Shown in pieces: positions 55,085-64,000 of a DNA stretch of 64,000 bases. The DNA lies in assembly GCA_946902985.2 (NCBI GenBank), contig OX336397.1, positions 154,931,890-154,995,889 of the forward strand, written 5' to 3'. Position numbers and translations under genes: made by a program. Source of the stretch: Meconema thalassinum (Eukaryota > Arthropoda > Insecta > Orthoptera > Tettigoniidae). Each line of letters begins with the position of its first letter. Position 1 is the first letter of the stretch. Under the pieces are notes generated by a model. It saw only the letters and a list, made by a program, of their open reading frames with translations. It searched no databases and had not been told where the DNA came from.

Positions 55085-55397
55085 TTGTCGAGTTTCCTCC
55101 TGAGAGGCCGAGTGCAGGTCTTTCTAGTCGACGTCCGTGGGCGACCTGCGCGTCGGGATGAGAGATGGAATGGATGAAGATGAATGAAACTGGACAAGGA
55201 TGTGGAAGGAAGCGGCCGTGGCCTGTCAGAAGGTACCGTCCCAGCACTTGCCTGGTGTTGAAAATGGGAAACCACGGAAAATCATTTCAAGGACGGCCGA
55301 CGGTGGGGCTCGAACCCACGCGTCTACCGAGTCAGCAGAGAGCTTGGCCCCAGGGCCTAACGCTACGCTTTAGCCAGCGCAGCCACTGCTGTCGGTA
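55085..55397 (-). mobile_element. SINE family S8
   Basis: The tRNA-like head at the right on minus reads GTGGCTGCGCTGGCTAAAGC, with B box GTGGGTTCGAGCCCCACC. The (ATA)n tail is on the left, and the element sits between LINE remnants. Confidence 0.75.
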
Positions 55398-55553
55398 ATA
55401 ATATTAATATTTTTTTTTCTCGTGTCGGAAACATACAAATGTACAGTTGCTATACAGGTACATAAAACTGTCTAATTATATAACACGTGCCCAATACTGA
55501 GCAACATCCAAGGCACTCGGAGTGGCTAACAGGAGATCTTCCTCTGCACAAGA

Positions 55554-56030
55554 TTAAGGGCACAGAGGGCAATGACGCATGTGTCTCCTGGTTTGTTCTT
55601 GTCCACATTCGCAAGACGTGTCACATGTACTGAGGCCCCATCTCCTCAGATTGTCTTGGGGTCTTCCAACTCCTGATCGTAACCTGTTTAGGGATTTCCC
55701 CACCAACCAGCTTTCATTGTGTCCGGGTGGTAGTTCTTCAGCTACTGGCATCCAACCACAGGGGTGAGGGGTCGACTTCTTCCATATATCCAGCCTTGCC
55801 TTCTCCGGTGAGACAGTAAGCATTTCAGATATCCTCAGGAAGCTCTTTCGGGACCTCAGCCGTTGCTGAGGAGGATTATATCCATGCAGTGGGTAGGCAC
55901 TGTTCTCTTCCACTCTCAGCCTCTCCCTGTTGGCAGCCACCTCTCTGCGTACACAAGGTGGTGCTATTCCAGCCAGGTAGTAGAGCTTATCTGTTGGGGT
56001 AGGTTTTAAGAAACCTGATATCAACCTGCA
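55554..56030 (-). pseudogene. LINE ORF2 C-terminal fragment
   Basis: A 156-codon open frame including DKLYYLAGIAPPCVRREVAA and ending CECGQEQTRRHMRHCPLCP. The Cys/His end is typical of jockey/CR1-like LINE proteins. The RT core is absent upstream. Confidence 0.72.
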
Positions 56031-56100
56031 GGTTTCGTTCAGAGCTTTATCTACCTGTCTGGCATGAGATGACCAATAATAATAATAATAATAAGCCGAA

Positions 56101-56400
56101 CGACGTATCCTCAGGAAAATTCATGGCCCGAGATTGCTCCCAGATGGAACCTACCGTTTGAAATCTAATTTTGACCTGTATCAACAGTTAGAATCAGCCA
56201 ATACCAGTATGCGACGTAGGAGGCTAAAGTTCTACGGGCACCTACAACGAATGAACAGCAACAGGCTTGCCAAGAAGATCTTCTCCTTGGTTAAAAGCTA
56301 CAAGACTGGAAACCTGTGGCTTAATGAAGTACTGAAGGACTTGGATTCGGCTGGAATTGCTGACCTTGATGTAGAAGATCATTCTAATTGTTGTGCTATG
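56101..56400 (+). pseudogene. LINE RT C-terminal fragment, another family
   Basis: Reads RRILRKIHGPRLLPDGTYRL, then RRRRLKFYGHLQRMNSNRLA and WLNEVLKDLDSAGI. This is the post-RT region (GH..RM motif) of RTE-like LINEs. The following sequence is unrelated. Confidence 0.65.
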
Positions 56401-56600
56401 GTAGAGTTAGTTATTGTTGTTTTAAGGGGTGGAATTACGAGGTCATCTGGACCCCACCATCTAGAGTCCCTAAATGTCAGAAGCCCCTTTCGCAGGAGAG
56501 AAGGGAGAAATTATCAGCAGGGCTCAAGAGATATTGGGAACGGAAAAGAGCATCGAAGAAGAACTAGTCATAAGCGCTCCGTAGTTGGCCTAAATCAATG

Positions 56601-56635
<35 letters not shown>

Positions 56636-56773
56636 CCCATCGGTGGAGGTTCTCTGCACAAATGCCATGGCCTGTACGGAGCCTGTTAAGTGTCTTCCAA
56701 ACACGTCGTGGTAGTTCCATGCCAACTGGCTGTGTTCCTGGTCTAAAGAGAGCCTGGTAGTCCTCATACCTAA

Positions 56774-56961
56774 GGGGCGTGGTGGCTCAGCGGTCTAGCT
56801 GTATGCCTCTCACCAAGGCGGACCGGGTTTGATTCCCGGTCAATGCATGTGAGATTTTCGATGTGAAATGTCATGTCCTGTGGTTCGGATTCCACGTTAA
56901 ACGGAGGTCCCGTGGCTTATGATCGCGAAATTAACGGTCACGTTAAACTACAAGCTTCCTT
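56774..56961 (+). mobile_element. SINE family S7, copy b
   Basis: TCCTCATACCTAA flanks both sides (56761-56773 and 56962-56974). The head GGCGTGGTGGCTCAGCGG carries B box GGGTTTGATTCC. Confidence 0.92.
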
Positions 56962-57234
56962 TCCTCATACCTAACCAATTCCTATTCATGTTGAAATTCA
57001 TTGCTTGTAACGAATCTGCCAGTATGATGGGTGGCCGTCTGGATTTTAATCGGCTTCTTCTAAGTACAGGTACATCAGAGTGGATTGGAAGCCGAGGATC
57101 GATAATTTTTTTTATTTACAGATTTGGTGGCGCTATGTGACAAAATAATCAGTGATGAACAAAGCAAATATGAAATAAGTAGGTTAACTTGAGGCAATGA
57201 ATCCACTTCTAAAGAAAAGGGATCTGTTGTCATC

Positions 57235-57955
57235 GAGTAGGTATTATTAGGAAGTCCTTTTTGAAAGCCTTTGTTTGGAGTGTGGCGCTCTATGGAAGTG
57301 AAACTTGGACTGCTAGCGCTAGGCCTTGTGGTGTTAGGGAAGCACGCCTGCCTCGCACTCGGAGACCCCAGCTCCGACAGGGATTTTAGAAACTGACGTG
57401 AGGGCTGGAACGGGGTGCACTCAGCCTCATGAGGGCAGTGAGGCAGCACCCCGGTCACGGAGACCCAAGATGAACGGCCGAGAGGACTCGATGCGCTGAT
57501 CACGCGTCACCCCAATATCTGCAGGCCAAATGGCTGGGCAGTGGTCGATTGGTAGGCCTAGGCCCTTCATGGGCTGTAGTGCCAGGGGTTCGGACTGATG
57601 GAGCAGCGGAAAAGAGGAGAATAGAAGCATTTGAAATGTGGTGTTACAGGAGAATGATGATCAGAAGGGTAGATAGAGTAACAAATGAAGAAGCATTAAG
57701 ATGAGTGGAGAGGAGAGATTCTGGCGACTGTAAATGGAGAGAGGTTGTTAGGACACATACTAAGACATCCAGGAATAGCAAACTATCTATGAAGGAAGGG
57801 TTGAGGACAAGAACCGCAGGGGTAGACCAAGGATTGCCTCGGATATAAGATGTGATAGCTATGCAGATATGAAACGATTAGCTCAGGATAGGGAGGGATG
57901 GAGGGTTGCATCAAACCAGTCAAAAGACTGAAGACTCAAACAACATGAAGAAATA
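57235..57955 (+). mobile_element. RTE-like LINE copy R4
   Basis: Plus-strand RT C-terminus (IRKSFLKAFVWSVALYGSET-like) to the 3' tail (CAGTCAAAAGACTGAAGACT, then CAAACAAC). Interrupted by SINE S5 at 57315-57591 and broken by indels. Confidence 0.8.
57315..57591 (+). mobile_element. SINE family S5
   Basis: The flanks GGACTGCT and GGACTGAT lie inside R4. Body motifs GAGGGCTGGAACGGGGTGCA (shared with S4) and GATGCGCTGATCACGCGTCA. The head is weakly tRNA-like. Confidence 0.75.
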
Positions 57956-58568
57956 AATTTATTTCAAGTGGAATCTCATATCGCGTGTTGACCGTCTGTA
58001 AAGCTATCAATCGATTGTTGATGATATTATGGGCTACGACATCTTAGTCACATAGCCCCGTGAATTTGGGTGTGTGTGTATTTGTAAATTAGGGTAGGAT
58101 TGGCAAGGATGCGGCCGTGACCCCAGAAACCATTCAAGCTGGGATTCGAACCCGGACCTCCGGGTTAGTGTCCAGATTGTGTCCTATATAAAGCTGAGTG
58201 CCGTATCACTTCCTCACGCAGTGGAAGAGTTATAACGGGAAGTTTATCGCCGAGACGTGCTCAACTTGATCAGCAGATTGCAGGATGTCAATGTCTTGGA
58301 ATAACTTTGGCCAGCTGCGTAACATTTCAGACAAACCGTACTGCGGTACATTTGCCATCCAATGTACCGATGATGATAATACTCCTGCACCAACAGCTAG
58401 CTGGGAAACAGAACAAAGTTCCGTACAACCAGTATAGTATGTTCCAGAGAACAGTGTCTGAAAATGAACATTTCAGACTGTATTCGGATCGGACTGATAT
58501 TGGCGACAACTAGGATATTTCGGAAATTCATTGGCAGTGATCTAAATTAAGTTGTTGATTATACTTTT
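57956..58568. other. unassigned, with a possible SINE tail at 58030-58170
   Basis: The segment 58130-58180 has a B-box-like GGGATTCGAACCCGG on plus. No clear element boundaries. Confidence 0.35.
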
Positions 58569-58821
58569 TTTAAGAGCGTTAAAAATCCTTCAGTATGCCT
58601 TCCTTCGGAGAGTAAGTAAAGCCGGCGGGCTCATGTCATAGATTTATGGCATGTAAAAGAACCTTCCACTAACTACAATATTGTGTGAAGCTTAATGTGT
58701 ATGTTATATTTAATTAACGCTCTATTAAAATTCCAACATTCGTCGCCAGGTGCTGGTTGTGGTGGCATCTAATAGCCTCGTTCACGGCTAGGAGTCGTAG
58801 CAAAAGTAGGAACTACTTGAA

Positions 58822-60002
58822 ACAAGAAGTTCCGTGACGAACTAAAGAGCCTACTTTTCTTGAAATTTAAGATTCATGCCAATGATTAATCTATATGGAT
58901 CTATCTAGAATAATGTCGAAATTAAGTTGTTAATATCGAAATTCCTATAGTTCGAAAAACTGTATACCTGGCATAATGTAGCCTAATAGAGAACTACAGT
59001 TGGCAGCCCTGGTGACTGAATATATTCTTAGTTCCATCTCTTAAGGTACAGAATACAAAATTTGGTTGAAGTCCAATGGATAGCATGGACGTTACATGCA
59101 GTTAAACATTGGATCTAACAGCGCGCGTAAAATCATGTTGGCAACAATGACATACATGTATTGGTCAGAAATAATCTGAGATAATATGATCTATTATTGT
59201 GTCAATTTTGAACGAAATCCATTAGTTAGTATAGAAGTTACATGCATTTTAAAATTGGACCTATCAGCAGGCTTAGAATCATGTTGGCAGCACTGGCGTA
59301 GGCCTATATTAGTTACTCCAAATTAAACTAGAATTCCAGGTTCTATACGTTTGCAAAGTTTAGAGCTATTGGCTTGCATACTTTCTGATATATTGATATT
59401 AGGGTAACAAAAATAGAGATGTATTTATTAACAGTTGGCAACTCTGGTTACTCTTAAGAATACGCTCAGTCATATCTGTTTATGTACATATAGCACATAC
59501 GAAAATTGGTTGAAATCCAATTGATAGTGTAGAAGTTATATGCATTTAAAATTTGGGCCTATCAGCAGGCTTATAATAATTTTGGCAACACTGCCATGTA
59601 TGGCCTCCTGGAAATTAAACTGCAATATTATTATCTATACGTGTGCCAATTTTGAAACAGCTCCCATTTATACCTTCCAAGATATTCAACATGGAGCTCA
59701 AATTTCAATTGCGATTTATCAGCAGTTGGTAGCACTGACATAGTTTTCAAATATGGCCGTGAGATATTCAGGTATAGATCTTTACTCCTACCAAATTTTG
59801 TTTCGATTGCTGCAGCGGTTTAAGAGTTGATAGGGGGGGGGGGGGACACACACACAGCCAGACAGACAGGCAGGCAGGCAGGCAGACAGACAGAAGGACA
59901 GACAGACACACACACACACACAGACAGAAGGACAGACACACATTTGCCCGATCTCATAAGTCTACTTTTTCCTTATTTTTGCAAAATGTGAAAAGTAGGC
60001 TA
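58822..60002 (-). mobile_element. Helentron-like element, copy H3
   Basis: Complement start TAGCCTACTTTTC and end GAAAAGTAGGCT, then the hairpin AGTTC-GTCACG-GAACT and CTTG. Microsatellites lie at 59850-59940. The body holds several diverged units of about 145 bp with repeated TTGGCARCACTG phrases. Confidence 0.68.
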
Positions 60003-60348
60003 AAAATGAATAGTCTGCAGTCCTTACCTGAATCAGGGCCGGCGAAAGCTAGTAAGGGCTCAGCCACTCTTTTGAAGTTTGGTCGAAGCCGCTGCTGCCG
60101 GAGAGGGGAGGGGGACGTTGGCCGTGTGACGTCATAGGGTTGTAAGCCGAGCTTGCCCACTTCACTTTTCCCAAAGAATCACCTGTTGTTTGTCTGATTC
60201 AGTGTCACAGAGAAGTTCATTGTGTGTGTTGTGCATGAGCGTTGTCCATCGTCAGTGTTTAAGCAGGTTATTGTCTAATAATTCGTTACAGTTTTCGAGC
60301 TTTTATTATATACGTAAACGATTTAGTATTTTAGAAGCGCAATGAAAC

Positions 60349-60750
60349 ATGAGCTGTGCTATTTTTAATTGTGGAAATACCTACCGCAACACCAAGAACT
60401 GTAAGGTAGGCGTCATTTACCACCGATTACCAACTGATAGTGATATTTCAAAGCAATGGGTTACCATGTGCCACAGGAAAGACAGTATTAACGTAAAACA
60501 TGCACGTATTTGTAGTAAGCATTTCTTGCCTACTAACTATCAAGATGATATGAAAAACCGCCTTATAAAACTTCCATTGAAAATAGTACTAAATAAATCT
60601 GCAGTCCCTTCTAAAAATCTGCCCAATGATAGTACACTAAGCCAAATCTCTGTACTTAGGGCAGACAGGAGCAGAAACGGAGCTGTTAGAGCTTCAGCTA
60701 TAGTAAGGTTGGCACAGTTAAGTTCTAAAAAAACGGGCTATTTGTACTGA
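60349..60750 (+). CDS. P-element THAP-domain protein (N-terminal part)
   Basis: A 133-residue frame begins MSCAIFNCGN and shows the C2CH THAP pattern: C3, C8, then C54 and H57 in ARICSKHF, with the conserved W37 and an LPTNY segment. THAP domains bind P-element ends. The frame ends at TGA about 20 bases after a seven-A run (60727-60733). A one-base change there joins the frame to the next ORF, so the break may be a homopolymer indel or sequencing error. Read as is, the product would be a DNA-binding-only protein. Confidence 0.85.
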   Translation: MSCAIFNCGNTYRNTKNCKVGVIYHRLPTDSDISKQWVTMCHRKDSINVKHARICSKHFLPTNYQDDMKNRLIKLPLKIVLNKSAVPSKNLPNDSTLSQISVLRADRSRNGAVRASAIVRLAQLSSKKTGYLY

Positions 60751-61591
60751 GGATATTGACAATTCCAGAGAATGTGAAACTGAGAAAAATGAAGAACCAC
60801 CGAGCTTAATCCGTTGTAAAGACTGTGAACGTAAATCTGGGGTTATTGAATCATTACAAAATGAAATAGTGGGCTTGAAATCGCAGCTAAAATGTCTAAA
60901 ACGGAAAAATAAAAGTTTGGTTGGCAGTAAGTTTAGAAAGTCTAATTGCTACAAACAGTTTAACAACACGATCAAACGTCTACGAAGTGAAATATGCGAT
61001 GTAAAGGAGCATAAAAACAAAGCAGTTCTAACCAAGTGGGCCAAGCAAACTATGACTCCCACGCAGATAAAGGCTAACAAGCAAGTACGGTGGACAAGTG
61101 ACGATATATCTCGTTGTGTGATGATAAGGGCTCTGTCTCCAAAATCTTATGATTTCTGGAGGGAAAAATTGATATTTCCTCTCCCATCAGCCACAACCTT
61201 GAGAAGATGGTGCGTAAAGTTCACATGCTTTCCAGGTATTCTAAGGAATGTACTATGCCTAATTAAAATAGGTTTTATGAACTATCCAAATTTGACTCTA
61301 TCATACGGCTGCCTTACTGAACCAAGTGACCAGTTGTTTAGTTTAGTGAAAGAATTTGAAAACGTGTTTTTAGAAATACATGGTCCTCTATTCGGGTATA
61401 ATCGGCAACCGGGAATAGTGAAAGTGTTAAAAAATAGGCTGCATTCGCTATTCCTGAGTGTATGTAAAGAAACCATTAACGTGTATGCAAGACTTAGAAC
61501 ATTTATTAGAATTAGAGAAGTTAATAGAGACAAATTTAGTGAGAGAAAACAAATGAAAAAATTTATCAAATGGATAAGATCCAAGAAGTAA
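60730..61591 (+). pseudogene. P transposase: leucine-zipper/HTH region fused to C-terminus, RNase-H core deleted
   Basis: The downstream frame opens at the A-run and runs to TAA at about 61591. It contains a coiled-coil stretch (ESLQNEIVGLKSQLKCLKRK), the HTH signature TPTQIKANKQVRWTSDDISR, and TLRRWCVKFTCFPGILRN. The sequence then jumps to C-terminal material (TEPSDQLFSLVKEFEN to the end). The catalytic DDE/RNase H-like and GTP-binding regions are missing, so it cannot cut DNA. Confidence 0.75.
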
Positions 61592-62036
61592 GCATATCTG
61601 TAACTGATTTTGTTGTGATTTCGGTCATTTTACCTTGTCTAGGTGCATTAGCCTTTAATTAAAGCATTACTTATTGACTGTTGAAAGTGTAAAATATCAA
61701 AGAGGGTGCCACCAGGGGTAGATTGGTATCATAGAGGTCATTAAGTACTGAATACATGCTGCCGGCTAATGCAAAGCAGTGGTGGTTGTATGGCAGTGTT
61801 GGCGCGAGTGACAACCCAGTGACGTCACCGTGCTGAACCGGCTGGCAGCACGTATCGAGGGGAAGTGGCGGAGCCCTTACTAGCTCATTCTCGCCGGCCC
61901 TGACCTGAATCACAGATAGAACACACACTAATACAGCCATCACAATTAACACCGGTTATCAGACAGATTCTACACACACCCAAAGTACAGGGGGTACATG
62001 ACCGCGTTGTCACAGCCCCTAAACTAAGGAACCAAC

Positions 62037-62228
62037 CAACATTATGTGCAACAAACAATTATATCGGGAATTTGGAGGACTTTCAGTAAAACATAGCTTC
62101 GTAGTACATCTTGAAATATTGCAAGCTATTCTTCAGTGTTCGTAGAATCTCTTTTCAATCGGTCAGCACGAGCGTGGGCGGGGAGTAAACCCCCAATTTG
62201 TATGAACAAGACATTTGTTGTAAGATCT
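62037..62228. other. short unassigned spacer
   Basis: No supported feature. Confidence 0.35.
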
Positions 62229-62425
62229 CTGCAGCCGTAACGTTCTCGCTTACTGGGCCCAAGTTTGCAGGTTCGTATCCAGCTGGCATTTGAGCGTGCG
62301 CAAATGTGAGGGAGCCGTGTCAGTAGATTTCAAGATCCCCTTCTGGGCAAAATTCCGGCACCCCGACGTCTCTAAAAGCCACAGTAGTTAAAAGGGACGT
62401 AAAACCAATAACCATATCTTATTAT
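62229..62425 (+). mobile_element. SINE family S2, copy d (head truncated)
   Basis: Lacks the first part of the tRNA-like head. The body ends GGGACGTAAAACCAATAACC. Confidence 0.75.
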
Positions 62426-62532
62426 ATAATACGCTAAGGTGTATGTTTCACAAAACTCAAGCTCCTAAACCAGAGGGAGTTAGAAGGTGCGGTTTGTACC
62501 AAATTCTTCCAAATCGTCTCAATGACTTACTT

Positions 62533-62900
62533 TGCCACGGTGGGTGAGTGATTAACGTGTTGGATTACCAACCCCAAGCTTGCAGGTTTGCCCCTGGCCG
62601 TGGTAAGTGATTTTTGAAAGGCGACAAAAAACACGACATGGATATCATACGTTGTTGGCATGTTAAAGAACCCATTTGAATTCAGTAGGCCGTGTTCAAT
62701 GGCAAAATTAATCTCGGGATTTTCCGCCAACACAAAGTTCTTCCTTCCTCTACTAGAAAGCGCTGTAGTGTCAAGGAGCTTAGATATCTAACCTCCTTGA
62801 CTTTTATAGCGTTCAAAGGAACGACGAAATTCGACATACAAGCTGCCCTCTGGTTGTCAATTAACAAAGCTTGCACCCGAGGCCATACGATATTATTATT
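62533..62900 (+). mobile_element. SINE family S1, copy d
   Basis: AATGACTTACTT flanks both sides (62521-62532 and 62901-62912). Full head and short (ATT)n tail. Confidence 0.93.
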
Positions 62901-62959
62901 AATGACTTACTTATTTTCTTTATCTCCTAAGTGGAGCATAGGGTATCAATGAATTTCCG

Positions 62960-63365
62960 CTATCGGACTCAGTTCTGTGCCATGCTCCTAATCTCATTCC
63001 AGGTCTTCCCTCCTTTCTGTTATTACACTCCTCCTCCAAGTGTTCCTTGGTCTGCCTCTTCACCTACTATCTTGTGGATTCCATTCCAGGGTGTTTTGCT
63101 ATGTTGTCTCCCTCTCGTCGTAATATAGGCTATGCCCAATCCATTCCCATTTCCTACGACGCATCTCAATATAAATGGGTGTTTGCTGTGTTCTTCTCCA
63201 TAGCTCTTCATTGGAGATAACTTGTGGCCACCATATCCTCAGGATATTCTTCAAGCATCTATTCACAAATATTTAGTGACAGGTAATCAGTTGTTTGTTG
63301 GTCTTCCCAAGTTTCACACCCATAGAGATTGACTTGACATTTGAATTGAATCGTCTCAATACTTC
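62960..63365 (-). pseudogene. LINE RT C-terminal remnant
   Basis: The minus strand reads, with frame breaks, NLYGCETW, then ILRIWWPQVISNEELWR-like and RRRKWEWIGH-like blocks. These are typical of the post-RT region of RTE-like LINEs. Heavily decayed. Confidence 0.55.
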
Positions 63366-63750
63366 AGGAAAAATCTTGCATTTCTTGAAAAGTTAACGGA
63401 AATATATTCATTTGTTTATAAAGAGCTTTTTAAACAAATAAACAAGACGATAGCCCCTGGCAGAACTGTGTCGCGTAAGCCCGCATAGCACTAGTGCCGG
63501 GCGGTAGTCTGCACACAACCCATTATGCGAGAGTTCCCGCACGGGGCCGCTAGTTATTATTATTATTCTCTGCAGCCGCGCCCTACTCTGTATGCTGTCC
63601 CACTTGCGTGGCACAGTGACCTTGATACACCAAACGTCAGGACCTGCCAATTCGCTCACAAGTGTCAAGATGAAATCCTCAAAACATGCTCTTGTCTTCA
63701 GTAACAAGTGTTTATGATGACGAGCATTTCCAAGCAAGGCTGCTCAATTA
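63366..63750. other. unassigned DNA
   Basis: No supported gene. A short (ATT)n lies at about 63553-63567. Confidence 0.35.
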
Positions 63751-63752
63751 TA

Positions 63753-64000
63753 CGAGGGCAGATCAAAAAGTAAGTTGCACTTCCCAGTTATGGCCATTTA
63801 TTACACCACCTATACAACAGCAACACGCCTATAACGACATACAATGTAACGTCACTTTTCCACATAGTTTCCAAGAGATTCCAAACATTTCTGCGAACGC
63901 ACAACCAACTTGTCGATGCCGGGTGCATAGAAACTTCCTCCAGCGTTCTGCAACCACACGGAGACAGCGGCCTTCACCTCCTCATCGGTCTGGAAACGTC
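63753..64000 (-). mobile_element. mariner-like transposon, 3' end, runs off the window
   Basis: The end reads CGAGGGCAGATCAAAAAGTA next to TA (63751-63752). Confidence 0.8.
63852..64000 (-). CDS. mariner transposase C-terminus (partial)
   Basis: The minus-strand frame, open from the window edge to TGA at 63852-63854, reads QTDEEVKAAVSVWLQNAGG, then FYAPGIDKLVVRSQKC and ends NYVEK. The F-x-x-GI-KL--R--KC pattern is the classic mariner C-terminus. The catalytic part lies outside the window. Confidence 0.82.
   Translation of the reverse strand, partial: RFQTDEEVKAAVSVWLQNAGGSFYAPGIDKLVVRSQKCLESLGNYVEK

Larger units (their letters stand above)
60034..61902 (+). mobile_element. P element, internally deleted
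   Basis: 1869 bp flanked by perfect 8-bp duplications ACCTGAAT (60026-60033 and 61903-61910), starting CAGGGCCGGC and ending GCCGGCCCTG. Longer subterminal similarity (GCTAGTAAGGGCTC near both ends) extends the inverted repeats. Typical full-length P elements are nearer 3 kb. Confidence 0.93.
58569..62036 (+). mobile_element. SINE family S3, copy j, split by H3 and a P element
   Basis: The body starts at 58569 (no tRNA-like head), stops at about 58821, continues at 60003-60033 and finishes at 61903-62036. Removing both insertions yields a continuous S3 body and tail (GGAACTACTTGA next to AATAGTCTGCAGTCC). Confidence 0.82.

Noticed and set aside
26000..64000. further exons of the MARVEL gene upstream on minus
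   Set aside because: I looked for short GC-rich minus-strand exons with a membrane helix and splice sites and found none convincing; they may lie beyond the window.

Overview
This window is eukaryotic nuclear DNA, most likely from an insect with a large, repeat-rich genome. The evidence is spliced exons with GT-AG borders, insect-type transposons (BEL/Pao, mariner, P, hAT, PIF/Harbinger, Helitron, RTE-like LINEs) and many tRNA-headed SINEs. Species cannot be named from sequence alone. Nothing prokaryotic was seen.

The only convincing host gene is on the minus strand. Two coding exons (25828-25995 and 2635-2748) encode parts of a MARVEL-domain, CKLF/plasmolipin-like four-pass membrane protein. 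They are both phase 0 and separated by an intron of about 23.1 kb (2749-25827). Exons encoding the start and end of the protein were not found. Almost all of the intron is nested mobile DNA: an RTE-like LINE is split by a hAT-type element (3013-22871). That element holds a BEL/Pao retrotransposon (BEL1, 3055-21215), whose 3' LTR was entered by a second, intact BEL/Pao element (BEL2, 10246 to about 20160). A Helentron-like element (21707-22660) also lies in the hAT remnant. BEL2 carries one uninterrupted 1764-codon Gag-Pol frame; BEL1 is defective. A later exchange between the two LTR types left a chimeric 3' LTR. A 1.3-kb mariner (24194-25520) lies next to the upstream exon.

From 26 to 50 kb there are no recognisable host genes. 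The region holds SINEs of at least eight head types, LINE 3' ends, a PIF/Harbinger deletion derivative, a hAT element, a Helitron, two short CAGGGTC-ended elements that keep only a transposase DNA-binding domain, and a VNTR-cored retroposon family (M).

From 51.2 to 54.7 kb there is a Russian-doll stack: foldback element F2, then retroposon M3, then Helentron-like H4, then a SINE. Each boundary is supported by duplicated or reconstructed target sites. From 54.7 to 58 kb there are LINE 3' ends with SINEs. From 58.5 to 62 kb one SINE was hit twice, by a Helentron-like element and by a P element with THAP domain, perfect 10-bp ends and 8-bp target duplication. The right edge holds more SINEs, a LINE remnant and the 3' end of a second mariner that runs off the window.

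The features most worth follow-up are the SVA-like retroposon family with a 29-bp tandem core, the Helentron-like family with compensatory changes in its ends, and the in-frame replacement of the BEL1 polymerase region.
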